Part shown: piece after piece, positions 8,274 through 17,837 of the stretch | Position numbering within the stretch: position 1 is the first letter of the stretch | Layout: every line of letters starts with the position of its first letter | Source: an uncultured Pelagibacteraceae bacterium | GTDB taxonomy: Bacteria; Pseudomonadota; Alphaproteobacteria; Pelagibacterales; Pelagibacteraceae | NCBI GenBank assembly: GCA_902542975.1 | Contig: CACBWM010000010.1 | Coordinates: forward strand, 1-45,504 | Reading direction: 5' to 3' | Length of the DNA stretch: 45,504 nt | The notes under the pieces: model-generated | What the model saw: only the letters and a program-made list of their open reading frames with translations | Databases searched by the model: none | Told to the model about the DNA's origin: nothing | Translations under genes and position numbers: made by a program

Positions 8274-8358
8274 GGGCGAGTGGCGGAATTGGTAGACGCG
8301 TTGGTCTTAGGAACCAATAGTGAAAACTGTGAAGGTTCGAGTCCTTTCTCGCCTACCA
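8274..8358 (+). tRNA. tRNA-Leu (anticodon TAG)
   Basis: 85-nt class II tRNA. The acceptor strands at 8274-8280 and 8348-8354 pair over 7 bp (the first pair is G-U), followed by discriminator A and an encoded CCA at 8356-8358. The anticodon stem TTGGT/ACCAA encloses the loop CTTAGGA, so the anticodon is TAG at 8308-8310. The long variable arm (around 8318-8332) and T-arm GGTTCGAGTCC are both present. It decodes CUN leucine codons. The trigger factor start codon lies only 6 nt after CCA. Confidence 0.95.
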
Positions 8359-8364
8359 TAATTT

Positions 8365-9834
8365 ATGAAAGTAACAGTAGAAAATAAAAAAGGTTTAGAA
8401 AAAGATATAAAAGTTTTTATCGATAAAAAAACTATATCTGGATATCTCGAAGAAAAATACGAAGAGATAAAAAAAGATGTTGTTTTAAAAGGATTTAGAC
8501 CAGGCAAAGTTCCTACAGAAATTTTAAAAAGACAATTTGGAAAAGCTGTATATGGAGAAGTAATAGATAAAGTATTAAAAGATACAACAACAAAAGCTCT
8601 TGAGGATAATAAAATTAAACCAGCTGGTCAGCCTAAAATTGATTTAAAATCGTTTGGTGAAGGAAAAGATCTTGAATACACAATTTCTGTAACAGAATTA
8701 CCCAATGTTGAAGTTGGATCATTAAAAGATTTAAAGGTAGACGAGTACGTTGTTAAAATCGATCCTAAAGAAACAGATAAAAGAATTGATCAAATAGCTA
8801 AAACTCAGAAAAATTTTAAAGATGCTGAAGAAAGTTATGCGGCTAAAGTGGGTGACTTAGTTGTTTTTGATTATAAAGCAACAGTTGACGCTAAAGACTT
8901 TAAAGGAAATGAAGGAAAAAATACTCAATTAGAACTTGGAAAAGATTTATTTATTAAAGGATTTGATAAGCAATTAGAAGGTATTAAAAATAAACAAGAT
9001 AAAAAAGTAGAAGTTAAATTACCAGAAAATTTTCCAGAGAAAGATGTTGCTAACAAATCTGCAGTATTTGAATGTAAAATTACAGCTGTAAAAAAACCTG
9101 AAGAGACAAAAATTGATGATAATTTTGCAAAAAATTTAGGAGCAAAAGATTTAAATAATTTAAAAGAATTAATATCTAAACAAATCAATGATGAATTTAA
9201 AAATTCATTAGAAATGATTTCAAAAAAACAAATTTTAGAACAAATTGAAAAACAGAAACTTGATCAATTACCAGCGAATCTCATTGAACAAGAAGTAAAT
9301 TTATTAGCTCAAGGTATGAAGGAAGAAGAAAAGAAAAAAAATATGAAATACTTCGAGGAACAAGCCAAAAAAAGAATTAAAACTGGTTTAATTCTAAATG
9401 CATTTGGTGAAAAAAATAAAATTAAAGTAATCCAAGAAGAGTTAAATGCAGAAATACAAAAACAATTTAGAATGATGCCTGGACAAGAAAAAATGGTTAA
9501 AGAATATTATGAGAAAAATCCAGGAGCGATAGAGAGTTTAAGAGGATCTATTTATGAAGAAAAGATAATTGCTGAACTTAAAAAAATTGCAAAAGTAAAT
9601 AAAAAAGAAATTAGCAAAGAAGAAGCTGAAAAAATATTAAAAGAAGAAAATGAAAAAAATCTAAAAGAGCAAGAGAAATTAGCAAAACTATCCGAAGGCG
9701 CTGATGATAAAGTAAAAAAGAAAGAAGAAGTTAAGTCAGAAGATAAAAAAGAAAAGAAAACAGCTAAACCAACTAAAGCTCCAAAAAAAGTAGCAAAAAA
9801 AACTAAATCAACAAAAAAAGTTAGCAAAAAGTAA
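8365..9834 (+). CDS. tig: Trigger factor (ribosome-associated chaperone, prolyl isomerase)
   Basis: 489 aa; folds nascent chains at the ribosome exit tunnel. The N-terminal ribosome-binding domain carries the signature VLKGFRPGKVPTEILKRQFG (about residues 40-59). The FKBP-type domain spans about 150-245 (GDLVVFDYKA), and a helical C-terminal domain follows. The protein is some 55 residues longer than E. coli trigger factor (432 aa); the excess is a Lys/Glu then Lys/Ala/Pro-rich tail from about 425. There is no room for a normal leader: the start lies 6 nt after the tRNA-Leu CCA. Confidence 0.95.
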   Translation: MKVTVENKKGLEKDIKVFIDKKTISGYLEEKYEEIKKDVVLKGFRPGKVPTEILKRQFGKAVYGEVIDKVLKDTTTKALEDNKIKPAGQPKIDLKSFGEGKDLEYTISVTELPNVEVGSLKDLKVDEYVVKIDPKETDKRIDQIAKTQKNFKDAEESYAAKVGDLVVFDYKATVDAKDFKGNEGKNTQLELGKDLFIKGFDKQLEGIKNKQDKKVEVKLPENFPEKDVANKSAVFECKITAVKKPEETKIDDNFAKNLGAKDLNNLKELISKQINDEFKNSLEMISKKQILEQIEKQKLDQLPANLIEQEVNLLAQGMKEEEKKKNMKYFEEQAKKRIKTGLILNAFGEKNKIKVIQEELNAEIQKQFRMMPGQEKMVKEYYEKNPGAIESLRGSIYEEKIIAELKKIAKVNKKEISKEEAEKILKEENEKNLKEQEKLAKLSEGADDKVKKKEEVKSEDKKEKKTAKPTKAPKKVAKKTKSTKKVSKK

Positions 9835-9865
9835 TCACAAGTTGTATAAGTAAATCGAATCACTT

Positions 9866-10477
9866 ATGACAACAAAAATTCCAGAACATCTAAGTACTTT
9901 AATACCAATGGTAGTTGAACAATCAAGCCGTGGTGAAAGAGCTTATGATATTTATTCAAGATTATTAAAAGAGAGAATTGTTTTTGTAGTTGGACCAATT
10001 AATGATGCAGTTGCATCTTTGGTTACTGCTCAATTATTATTTTTAGAGTCTGAAGATCCAAAAAAAGAAATTTCTTTATACATAAATAGTCCAGGTGGAT
10101 TAGTGACAGCTGGTTTAGGAATTTATGATACGATGCAATATATCAAACCTGAAGTTAGCACATTGTGTATTGGTCAAGCTGCAAGCATGGGATCATTTTT
10201 ATTAGCTGCAGGATCAAAAGGGAAAAGATTATCTTTGCCTAATTCAAGAATAATGGTTCACCAACCATCTGCAGGTTTTCAAGGTCAAGCAACTGATATA
10301 GAAATTCATGCTAATGAGGTTATGTCTTTGAAAAAAAGATTAAACGAAATTTATTCTAAACATACAGGTAAGTCAGTTGATCAAATCAAAGAAGCTTTGG
10401 AGAGAGACAATTTTATGACTCCAGATAACGCCAAAGATTTTGGTTTGATCGATAAAGTAGTAGAAAAAAGAGAATAA
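9866..10477 (+). CDS. clpP: ATP-dependent Clp protease proteolytic subunit
   Basis: Serine protease that forms the ClpXP chamber; 203 aa. The catalytic triad is visible: Ser in [11 protein letters not shown] (about residue 107), His in [20 protein letters not shown] (about 132) and Asp in [13 protein letters not shown] (about 181). The start [20 protein letters not shown] gives the family N-terminus, including the short propeptide. It lies 31 nt behind tig and 89 nt before clpX, the order conserved in proteobacteria. Confidence 0.96.
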   Translation: MTTKIPEHLSTLIPMVVEQSSRGERAYDIYSRLLKERIVFVVGPINDAVASLVTAQLLFLESEDPKKEISLYINSPGGLVTAGLGIYDTMQYIKPEVSTLCIGQAASMGSFLLAAGSKGKRLSLPNSRIMVHQPSAGFQGQATDIEIHANEVMSLKKRLNEIYSKHTGKSVDQIKEALERDNFMTPDNAKDFGLIDKVVEKRE

Positions 10478-10566
10478 ACAACAATATATAGTTTATTCAC
10501 AACCTATACTTGATTAAGAAGTAATCTTTGTAATAAAGTATTCAAATTGATTCGTTATAAAAAACT

Positions 10567-11829
10567 ATGAGCAACAATAATAAAAATATTCTTTACTGTT
10601 CTTTTTGTGGAAAAAGTCAACACGAGGTTAGAAAATTAATCGCTGGCCCAACTGTTTTTATTTGTGATGAGTGTGTTGAATTATGCATGGACATCATCAA
10701 AGAAGAGAGCAAAGATACTTTTGTAAAACATCAAGACGGTTTGCCATCACCAAAAGAGATTTGTGCAGTTCTAGATGATTATGTAATCGGACAAGATCAT
10801 GCAAAAAAAGTTTTATCTGTTGCAGTTCACAATCATTACAAAAGATTAAATTACGAAAATAAAACTAGTAAAAATGTTGAACTTTCAAAATCAAATATTA
10901 TGTTAGTTGGACCAACAGGATGTGGGAAAACATTATTAGCACAAACTTTAGCAAGAATTTTAGATGTTCCATTTACGATGGCAGATGCAACTACATTAAC
11001 AGAAGCTGGTTATGTTGGTGAAGATGTTGAAAATATAATATTAAAATTATTACAAGCGGCAGATTACAATGTTGAAAAAGCACAAAGAGGAATTGTTTAC
11101 ATTGATGAAGTAGATAAAATTAGTAGAAAATCAGAAAATCCATCAATCACAAGAGATGTTTCAGGTGAAGGTGTACAACAAGCTTTATTAAAAATAATGG
11201 AAGGAACAGTTGCTAGCGTACCTCCACAAGGTGGGAGAAAACATCCACAACAAGAATTTTTACAAGTAGATACGACTAACATTTTATTTATATGTGGTGG
11301 TGCGTTTGCTGGATTAGATAAAATAATTTCACAAAGAGACAAAGGTTCATCAATTGGATTTGGTGCTGAAGTGAAAAGTCTTGAAGATAAAAAAGTAGGT
11401 GAGTGGATGAAGAATCTTGAGCCAGAAGACTTATTAAAATATGGACTGATACCAGAATTTATAGGAAGATTACCTATAACTGCAACTTTAGATGATCTTG
11501 ATGAAAAATCTTTAGTTAAAATTTTATTAGAGCCAAAAAATTCTTTAATCAAGCAATATCAAGAGTTATTTAAATTAGAGGGTGTCAAACTAACTTTTAA
11601 AGATCAATCAGTTAAAGACATAGCCAACAAGGCTATATCTAAAAAAACTGGAGCAAGAGGACTTAGATCGATTCTAGAAAACATATTATTGAAAACAATG
11701 TTTGATCTTCCAAGTCAAGATAACATAGAAGAAGTTATAATTGATTCTGGTGCGGCGAAAGGTGTATCAGCGCCTGTTATTGTTCATTCGAAGAACAAAA
11801 CTAAAACTGATAAGACTTCAGCAGCATAA
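10567..11829 (+). CDS. clpX: ATP-dependent Clp protease ATP-binding subunit ClpX
   Basis: Unfoldase that feeds substrates to ClpP; 420 aa. The N-terminal zinc-binding domain has four cysteines in [11 protein letters not shown] and CDECVELC. Walker A is GPTGCGKT (about residues 117-124), Walker [11 protein letters not shown], sensor and arginine-finger regions follow, and the pore motif GYVGEDVEN and the RKH-type loop (GGRKHP) are present. The 89-nt gap to clpP has no clear hairpin; the stretch may hold a clpX promoter, but no box pair there is convincing. Confidence 0.96.
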   Translation: MSNNNKNILYCSFCGKSQHEVRKLIAGPTVFICDECVELCMDIIKEESKDTFVKHQDGLPSPKEICAVLDDYVIGQDHAKKVLSVAVHNHYKRLNYENKTSKNVELSKSNIMLVGPTGCGKTLLAQTLARILDVPFTMADATTLTEAGYVGEDVENIILKLLQAADYNVEKAQRGIVYIDEVDKISRKSENPSITRDVSGEGVQQALLKIMEGTVASVPPQGGRKHPQQEFLQVDTTNILFICGGAFAGLDKIISQRDKGSSIGFGAEVKSLEDKKVGEWMKNLEPEDLLKYGLIPEFIGRLPITATLDDLDEKSLVKILLEPKNSLIKQYQELFKLEGVKLTFKDQSVKDIANKAISKKTGARGLRSILENILLKTMFDLPSQDNIEEVIIDSGAAKGVSAPVIVHSKNKTKTDKTSAA

Positions 11830-11891
11830 TTTCACGTTAATAAACCATAATTTCCTATTGCATTATAAAATATAATATCCATATTTCTAAG

Positions 11892-14279
11892 ATGGATATA
11901 AAAGTGACATTACCGTTATTACCATTAAGAGACATTGTAGTTTTTCCAAGTATGGTAATCCCTTTATTTGTTGGAAGAGATAAGTCCATCACTGCATTAA
12001 ATGAAGTAATGAAAGGTGATAAGAAAATTGTTCTTGTCACGCAAAAAAATTCTGAAGTTGATGATCCTAAAAAAAATGATGTATTCACTTATGGATGTGA
12101 AAGTAATATTTTGCAATTACTAAAACTTCCTGATGGAACTGTTAAAGTATTAGTTGAGGGCACGAAAAGAGTAAAAATTGTTGACTTTAAAGATGATGAA
12201 AAATTTATCAAATGTTCATTTGAGTATCAAAAAGATATTATTTCAAAAGATGATGACCTTCTCCCATTAAGCTTAACTGCTATAAAAAGATTAGAAAAGC
12301 TTACTACAGTTAATAAAAAAATATCTTCCGAGACAATTAACAATATTAAACAATTAAAAGATCCATCAAAAATTGCCGATAATATTATTTCACACATCAA
12401 TGCAAGCATCTCTGAAAAACAACAAATCTTCGAAACTTTAGATGTAAAGAAAAGATTAAATAGTGTGATTAAAATCATGGAAAATGAGGCAAGCATCATT
12501 GGTGTTGAGAAAAGAATAAGAGGAAGAGTTAAAACTCAAATGGAGAAAACACAAAGAGAGTATTATTTAAATGAACAGTTAAAAGCTATTCAAAAAGAAT
12601 TAGGTGAAATTGAAGATGGTAAGGATGAGACCACAAGTTTAAAAAAATCAATTTTGAAGGCAAAGATGCCAAAAGAAGTTGAGAAAAAATGCATGTCCGA
12701 ATTAAAAAAATTAAAAAATATGAGTCCGATGTCTGCTGAGGCAACTGTCGTAAGAAACTACCTAGATTGGATGATAGATTTACCATGGTTTAAAAAAGAT
12801 AAAGTGGACATAGATTTGAATAAAGCTTTAAAAATATTAGAGGAAGATCACTTTGGGTTAGAAAAAGTTAAAGAGAGAATAATAGAATTCTTAGCAGTGC
12901 AAAAAAGAATGGATAAAATAAAAGGCCCTATTCTATGTTTAGTAGGTCCACCAGGTGTAGGAAAAACTTCTTTAGGTAAATCAATAGCTAAGGCAACTAA
13001 CAGACAATTTGTAAGAATGTCTTTAGGTGGAGTAAGAGATGAAGCAGAAGTCAGAGGTCACAGAAGAACTTATATTGGTTCTCTTCCTGGAAAAATTATT
13101 CAGATGATGAAAAAGGCAGGTACTAAAAACCCTTTATTTTTATTAGATGAAATTGATAAAGTTGGAAACGATTATAGAGGTGATCCATCATCAGCTTTAT
13201 TAGAGGCTTTGGATCCTGAGCAGAATACAACATTTAATGATCATTACTTAGAAGTTGATTATGATTTATCAGACGTTATGTTTGTAACAACTGCAAACAC
13301 ATTAAATATTCTTCCTCCACTCTTAGATAGAATGGAAGTCATAAGAATTCCTGGTTATACAGAAGATGAAAAAATTAATATTGCTAACAAATATTTGCTT
13401 CCTAAACAAATCAAAGACAATGGTGTTAAAGAAGGTGAAATGAAGTTAGCTAACGACACAATTAAAGAAATTATAAGAAGTTATACAAGAGAAAGTGGTG
13501 TTAGAAATTTAGAGAGAGAGATATCAAAAGTAACAAGAAAAGTTGTTAAAAAAGTTGTAAATAATGAAGAAAAAAGCGTTGAGGTTAATGGAAAAAATAT
13601 ACCTGACTTTTTAGGAATTAAGAAATTCAAATTTGGTGAACTAGAGGCTGATGATAAAGTTGGTATAGTTATAGGTTTAGCTTGGACAGAGTTTGGGGGA
13701 GAGATATTAAAAGTTGAGACAGTTAATATGCCAGGTAAAGGTAGAATGCAAATAACTGGTAAGTTAGGTGATGTAATGCAAGAGTCTGTAAAAGCTGCAA
13801 AATCTTATGTTAGATCAAAATGTTTAGAATTTGGTGTAACACCACCACTATTTGAGAAAAAAGATTTTCATATACATGTTCCAGAAGGCGCAACACCAAA
13901 AGATGGTCCTTCAGCAGGTATAGCTATGGTTACTTCAATAGTATCCTCAATTACAAAGGTTCCAGTTAAAAGAGAAATAGCTATGACAGGTGAAGTAACA
14001 ATTACAGGCCAGGTTTTGCCAATTGGCGGATTAAAAGAAAAATTATTAGCAGCTCATAGAGCTGGAGTAAAAAAAGTTTTAATTCCTAAAGAGAATGAAA
14101 AAGATTTAGTTGATGTACCAAAAAAAGTTAAAGATGATATTGAAATAGTACCTGTAGAAACTGCTGATGAAGTAATTAAAATAGCTTTAACAAAAGAATT
14201 GAAGCCTACTGAGTGGTCTGAAGTAGATAAATTAACTGAATCTAAAAAAGACGATAAATCTCAAGCTAGTATTCAGTAA
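11892..14279 (+). CDS. lon: Lon protease (ATP-dependent, class La)
   Basis: 795 aa, normal for Lon A. The N-terminal LAN domain starts LPLLPLRDIVVFPSMVIPLF. The AAA+ domain has Walker A GPPGVGKTSLGKSIA (about residues 353-367) and Walker B NPLFLLDEIDKVG. The protease domain has the catalytic serine in PKDGPSAGIAM (about 675) and lysine in GGLKEKLLAAHRAG (about 718). It degrades misfolded and regulatory proteins in the cytosol. It closes the tig-clpP-clpX-lon block. No heat-shock promoter was recognised in the 62 nt upstream. Confidence 0.96.
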   Translation: MDIKVTLPLLPLRDIVVFPSMVIPLFVGRDKSITALNEVMKGDKKIVLVTQKNSEVDDPKKNDVFTYGCESNILQLLKLPDGTVKVLVEGTKRVKIVDFKDDEKFIKCSFEYQKDIISKDDDLLPLSLTAIKRLEKLTTVNKKISSETINNIKQLKDPSKIADNIISHINASISEKQQIFETLDVKKRLNSVIKIMENEASIIGVEKRIRGRVKTQMEKTQREYYLNEQLKAIQKELGEIEDGKDETTSLKKSILKAKMPKEVEKKCMSELKKLKNMSPMSAEATVVRNYLDWMIDLPWFKKDKVDIDLNKALKILEEDHFGLEKVKERIIEFLAVQKRMDKIKGPILCLVGPPGVGKTSLGKSIAKATNRQFVRMSLGGVRDEAEVRGHRRTYIGSLPGKIIQMMKKAGTKNPLFLLDEIDKVGNDYRGDPSSALLEALDPEQNTTFNDHYLEVDYDLSDVMFVTTANTLNILPPLLDRMEVIRIPGYTEDEKINIANKYLLPKQIKDNGVKEGEMKLANDTIKEIIRSYTRESGVRNLEREISKVTRKVVKKVVNNEEKSVEVNGKNIPDFLGIKKFKFGELEADDKVGIVIGLAWTEFGGEILKVETVNMPGKGRMQITGKLGDVMQESVKAAKSYVRSKCLEFGVTPPLFEKKDFHIHVPEGATPKDGPSAGIAMVTSIVSSITKVPVKREIAMTGEVTITGQVLPIGGLKEKLLAAHRAGVKKVLIPKENEKDLVDVPKKVKDDIEIVPVETADEVIKIALTKELKPTEWSEVDKLTESKKDDKSQASIQ

Positions 14280-14286
14280 TAAACAA

Positions 14287-14315
14287 TTTACATTATAATA
14301 ACCTTGATGTAATAG
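14287..14315 (+). promoter_or_regulatory. Sigma-70-type promoter for tRNA-Val/tRNA-Asp
   Basis: TTTACA at 14287-14292 and TAATAG at 14310-14315 are separated by 17 nt. The -10 box ends 11 nt before the tRNA-Val 5' end. This is the same architecture as the promoter ahead of tRNA-Leu at 8232, which raises confidence in both. Confidence 0.55.
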
Positions 14316-14326
14316 TACCATGTTTT

Positions 14327-14402
14327 GGGCGGTTAGCTCAGTTGGTAGAGCATCTCGTTTACACCGAGGGGGTCAAAGGTTCGAGTCCTTTACTGCCCAC
14401 CA
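14327..14402 (+). tRNA. tRNA-Val (anticodon TAC)
   Basis: 76-nt tRNA. The acceptor GGGCGGT/ACTGCCC is followed by discriminator A and an encoded CCA at 14400-14402. The anticodon loop TTTACAC is closed by TCTCG/CGAGG and gives anticodon TAC at 14360-14362. D-arm AGCTCAGTTGGTAGAGC and T-arm GGTTCGAGTCC are canonical. Confidence 0.96.
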
Positions 14403-14408
14403 AAATAC

Positions 14409-14485
14409 GGGGGTGTAGCTCAGTTGGTTAGAGCGATCGCCTGTCACGCGATAGGTCGAGGGTTCGAGTCCCTTCACTCCCGCCA
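14409..14485 (+). tRNA. tRNA-Asp (anticodon GTC)
   Basis: 77-nt tRNA starting 6 nt after tRNA-Val and surely co-transcribed with it. The acceptor GGGGGTG/CACTCCC is followed by the Asp-specific discriminator G and an encoded CCA (14483-14485). The anticodon loop CTGTCAC gives GTC at 14443-14445. Confidence 0.96.
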
Positions 14486-14518
14486 TCAAATAAATGAATA
14501 AAATAGAGCCTTAAAATG

Positions 14519-14550
14519 TGACCTATCTGCTCTTTTAGTTGACCTAAAAG
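14519..14550 (+). promoter_or_regulatory. Possible operator: direct repeat and small hairpin upstream of nuoA
   Basis: In the 83 nt between tRNA-Asp and nuoA, TGACCTA occurs twice (14519-14525 and 14540-14546), start to start 21 bp, about two helical turns. The second copy is embedded in a perfect 7-bp inverted repeat CTTTTAG/CTAAAAG with a 5-nt loop (14532-14550). No U-run follows, so it is not a standard terminator. It could be a regulator site for the nuo operon or chance in an AT-rich spacer. No good sigma-70 box pair is seen here. Confidence 0.3.
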
Positions 14551-14568
14551 GTGCTATATAGACTCATC

Positions 14569-14937
14569 ATGCTTGCGGAATTTTTAAAAGATTATTTGCC
14601 AATAATTGTATTTTTACTAGTTGCACTTGTATTAAGTGTAGCTTTTGTGGCGGTCAATTATTTAGCATCTCCAAAAAATCCTGATCCAGAAAAATTATCA
14701 GCATATGAATGTGGATTCGAACCATTCAATGACTCTAGAATGGAATTTGATGTTAGATTTTATCTTGTTGCAATATTATTTATTATTTTTGATTTAGAAA
14801 TCGCTTTTTTATTCCCTTGGGCAATATCTCTAGGCAAAATCGGAATATTCGGATTTACATCTATGATGATCTTCTTATTTATTCTTACCATTGGGTTTAT
14901 TTATGAATGGAAAAAAGGAGCGTTAGACTGGGAATAA
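14569..14937 (+). CDS. nuoA: NADH-quinone oxidoreductase subunit A
   Basis: Small membrane subunit of respiratory complex I, 122 aa from ATG 14569. An upstream in-frame GTG at 14551 would add six residues with no family support. Three membrane helices are evident, and the signature [20 protein letters not shown] carries the conserved loop cysteine near the quinone site. It is the first nuo gene, and its stop is separated from the nuoB start by a single base. Confidence 0.94.
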   Translation: MLAEFLKDYLPIIVFLLVALVLSVAFVAVNYLASPKNPDPEKLSAYECGFEPFNDSRMEFDVRFYLVAILFIIFDLEIAFLFPWAISLGKIGIFGFTSMMIFLFILTIGFIYEWKKGALDWE

Positions 14938-14938
14938 A

Positions 14939-15460
14939 ATGAATTTAGAAGAAAGAAAAAAAAATATTCCAGAAGAATTTAAACAATTAGCACAAGATTT
15001 TAGTGATAATGGTTTTATAACAACATCACTAGATAATCTAGTTAACTGGGCTAGGACTGGATCGTTACATTGGATGACCTTTGGTCTAGCATGTTGTGCA
15101 GTCGAAATGATGCAAACTTCAATGCCAAGATATGATTTAGAAAGATTTGGCGCTGCACCTAGAGCTTCACCTAGACAATCTGATGTTATGATTGTTGCTG
15201 GAACACTTACAAACAAAATGGCTCCAGCACTAAGAAAAGTTTATGACCAAATGCCAGAACCAAGATATGTAATTTCCATGGGAAGTTGCGCAAATGGTGG
15301 GGGATACTATCATTATTCTTATTCTGTAGTAAGAGGATGTGATCGTATTGTACCAGTTGATGTATATGTTCCCGGGTGTCCTCCTTCTGCTGAAGCACTT
15401 TTATATGGGATAATGCAACTACAAAAGAAAATCAGGAACAAAGGTTCTCTGGAAAGATAA
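14939..15460 (+). CDS. nuoB: NADH-quinone oxidoreductase subunit B
   Basis: Complex I subunit holding the N2 4Fe-4S cluster next to quinone; 173 aa. Ligand cysteines are seen in [10 protein letters not shown] (adjacent Cys-Cys), [12 protein letters not shown] and [34 protein letters not shown] is the conserved segment at the NuoD interface. It sits directly behind nuoA and 3 nt before nuoC. Confidence 0.96.
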   Translation: MNLEERKKNIPEEFKQLAQDFSDNGFITTSLDNLVNWARTGSLHWMTFGLACCAVEMMQTSMPRYDLERFGAAPRASPRQSDVMIVAGTLTNKMAPALRKVYDQMPEPRYVISMGSCANGGGYYHYSYSVVRGCDRIVPVDVYVPGCPPSAEALLYGIMQLQKKIRNKGSLER

Positions 15461-15463
15461 AAA

Positions 15464-16054
15464 ATGCAAAATATCCAGGATTTAGAAAAAATTTTGAATT
15501 CACAACTAAATACAAAAATAAAAAGTTCTTTAATCAAACATAATCAAATTTACTTAAAAATTGATGAAGCGGACTTAACAGAAGTTATTTTATTCCTAAA
15601 AACAAATTCAAAAACTAAATTTAGACAATTGATAGATATCACAGCTGTAGATTTTCCTGAAAATGAAATTAGATTCAAATTAGTTTATCTATTATTAAGT
15701 CATGAATTTAATCAAAGAATTATCATAGAGATGGATGTAAAAGAAAAAGAAATTGTTGGTTCAATAACATCTATATTTCCTGCTGCAAATTGGATGGAAA
15801 GGGAAGTATTTGACATGTATGGAATTGATTTTAAAGATCATCCAGACCTGAGAAGAATACTTACAGATTATGGCTTTGAAGGACATCCATTAAGAAAAGA
15901 TTTTCCTTTAACAGGTCATAATGAAGTTAGATACAGTCATGAAACTAAAAAAGTTATTTATGAACCAGTAAAATTAGAACAAAATTATAGAAACTTCGAT
16001 TATGAAAGTCCTTGGGAAGGAACCAAGTATATAAAAGAACAAACTAAAGAATAA
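15464..16054 (+). CDS. nuoC: NADH-quinone oxidoreductase subunit C
   Basis: 30-kDa peripheral-arm subunit of complex I, 196 aa. The family signature is in the C-terminal half: [20 protein letters not shown] followed by [20 protein letters not shown] and DFPLTG (about residues 105-150). It is a separate gene, not fused to nuoD as in E. coli, which is the alphaproteobacterial arrangement. The stop overlaps the nuoD start by 1 nt (TAATG). Confidence 0.95.
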   Translation: MQNIQDLEKILNSQLNTKIKSSLIKHNQIYLKIDEADLTEVILFLKTNSKTKFRQLIDITAVDFPENEIRFKLVYLLLSHEFNQRIIIEMDVKEKEIVGSITSIFPAANWMEREVFDMYGIDFKDHPDLRRILTDYGFEGHPLRKDFPLTGHNEVRYSHETKKVIYEPVKLEQNYRNFDYESPWEGTKYIKEQTKE

Positions 16055-17229
16055 TGGCAAAAGAAACTAAAACTTTGAATCTTAATTTTGGACCTCAACA
16101 TCCAGCAGCACATGGAGTTTTACGACTAATATTGCAGCTAGATGGTGAAATTGTTGAAAAAGCAGATCCACACATTGGTTTATTGCATAGGGGTACAGAA
16201 AAATTAATTGAAAATAAAACTTATACCCAAGCTGTTCCGTATTTTGATCGATTAGATTATGTAGCACCAATGAACCAAGAACATGCTTTTGCTTTAGCAA
16301 TTGAAAAAATTCTAAAAATAGAAGTTCCGATAAGAGCTCAATATATTAGAGTAATGTTTTGTGAGATTGGAAGAATACTTAGTCATATTTTAAATGTTAC
16401 AACACAAGCAATGGATGTTGGTGCATTAACTCCGACTTTATGGGGATTTGAAGAAAGAGAGATATTAATGGGTTTTTATGAAAAAGTTTCTGGTTCTAGA
16501 TTGCATGCTAATTATTTTAGAGCTGGAGGAGTACATCAAGACCTACCAAAAGGATTAGATAAAGAGATCGGAAAATTTTGTGAAAGATTTCCAAGAATAA
16601 TAAATGATTTAGAATTACTTTTAACTGATAACCGAATATTTAAGCAAAGGAACGTTGATATAGGAGTAGTATCAAAACAAGATGCTCTCGATTATTCTTT
16701 TTCTGGTGTTATGTTGAGAGGATCTGGCGTCCCTTGGGATTTAAGAAAATCCCAGCCGTACGATTGTTATGAACAATTTGAATTCAAAATTCCAGTAGGA
16801 AAAAACGGAGATTGTTATGATAGATACCTATGCAGAATTGAAGAAATGAAAGAAAGTGTAAATATAATAAATCAATGCTTAGCAAATTTACCTGTTGGAC
16901 CAATTAAAACTGATGATGGAAAAATCAGTCCACCACCAAAAAAGGAAATAAAACAATCTATGGAAGCATTGATCCATCATTTCAAGTTATATACTGAAGG
17001 TTATAGGGTTGATAAAGACGAAATATATACAGCTGTAGAGGCTCCTAAAGGAGAATTTGGTGTTTACTTAATTTCTGATGGTTCAAGCAAACCTTACAAA
17101 TGTAAAATTAGAGCTCCAGGATTCTCTCATTTGCAAGCAATGGATTACTTAATTAAAGGTCATATGTTAGCTGATGTTCCTGCAGTTTTAGGTTCAATGG
17201 ATATTGTTTTTGGAGAGGTAGATAGATAA
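16054..17229 (+). CDS. nuoD: NADH-quinone oxidoreductase subunit D
   Basis: 49-kDa subunit lining the quinone chamber, 391 aa. It starts with the family motif [20 protein letters not shown] (about residues 9-28, with the quinone-contact His), then [23 protein letters not shown] and the C-terminal [12 protein letters not shown]. It overlaps both neighbours by one base, so translation is coupled along nuoC-D-E. Confidence 0.96.
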   Translation: MAKETKTLNLNFGPQHPAAHGVLRLILQLDGEIVEKADPHIGLLHRGTEKLIENKTYTQAVPYFDRLDYVAPMNQEHAFALAIEKILKIEVPIRAQYIRVMFCEIGRILSHILNVTTQAMDVGALTPTLWGFEEREILMGFYEKVSGSRLHANYFRAGGVHQDLPKGLDKEIGKFCERFPRIINDLELLLTDNRIFKQRNVDIGVVSKQDALDYSFSGVMLRGSGVPWDLRKSQPYDCYEQFEFKIPVGKNGDCYDRYLCRIEEMKESVNIINQCLANLPVGPIKTDDGKISPPPKKEIKQSMEALIHHFKLYTEGYRVDKDEIYTAVEAPKGEFGVYLISDGSSKPYKCKIRAPGFSHLQAMDYLIKGHMLADVPAVLGSMDIVFGEVDR

Positions 17230-17837
17230 TGGCTGTTAAAAAAATATCAAAAGTACAACCTGAAAAATTTGAGTTTAGTAAAAAAAACAAAGAAACTGCT
17301 GATAGTATTATTAAAAATTATCCTTCTGGAAAACAACAAAGTGCGGTTATGGCTTTATTGTACTTAGCACAAAAACAAAATGATAATTGGATACCTTTAA
17401 GTGCAATGAAATACATAGCAAAGTATTTAGATATGCCATACATAAAAGTATATGAGGTAGCTACATTTTATAGCATGTATAATTTAACCCCAGTTGGTAA
17501 ATATTTCTTTCAAGTATGTACTACAACCCCATGTATGTTAAGAGGTGCGTATAATTTAGTAGATGTTTGTAAACGAAAAATTTCAGAGGAAGAAAATTGT
17601 TTATCAGAGGATGGAAAAACTTCTTGGTTAGAAGTAGAGTGTTTGGGTGCTTGTGTGAATGCTCCTATGCTTCAATTGAATGATGATTATTATGAGGATT
17701 TAGATCCAACAAAACTTGAGCAAATAATTGATAAAATAAGTAATGATGAATTTCCTCAACCAGGATCATATAGAGGCAGATTAAGTTCTGAACCAGAAAA
17801 TACTAGAAAAACATTAATAGGTAATAAAAATGCTTGA
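17229..17837 (+). CDS. nuoE: NADH-quinone oxidoreductase subunit E
   Basis: 24-kDa subunit with a 2Fe-2S cluster, 202 aa. Ligands are CTTTPC (C-x4-C, about residues 98-103) and CLGAC (C-x3-C, about 139-143) in the thioredoxin-like ferredoxin fold, preceded by the helical segment [20 protein letters not shown]. It works with NuoF in the NADH-oxidising module. A lysine-rich N-terminus of about 25 residues precedes the domain. It overlaps nuoF by 8 nt. Confidence 0.95.
   Translation: MAVKKISKVQPEKFEFSKKNKETADSIIKNYPSGKQQSAVMALLYLAQKQNDNWIPLSAMKYIAKYLDMPYIKVYEVATFYSMYNLTPVGKYFFQVCTTTPCMLRGAYNLVDVCKRKISEEENCLSEDGKTSWLEVECLGACVNAPMLQLNDDYYEDLDPTKLEQIIDKISNDEFPQPGSYRGRLSSEPENTRKTLIGNKNA

Noticed and set aside
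10510..10536. TTGATT...TAATAA as a clpX promoter
   Set aside because: The spacer is 15 nt and both boxes are common words in this AT-rich DNA; not strong enough to list.
11097..11552. Long open frame antisense to clpX (151 codons), and similar frames antisense to nuoF, dctM and others
   Set aside because: Low-complexity products without motifs, lying wholly inside confident genes; they are shadows caused by biased codon use.
14539..14560. TTGACC and TATATA before nuoA as a sigma-70 promoter
   Set aside because: Only 10 nt separate the boxes, too short for a sigma-70 promoter.
14551..14568. GTG start for nuoA
   Set aside because: It adds six residues not seen in the family; ATG 14569 gives the usual NuoA N-terminus.
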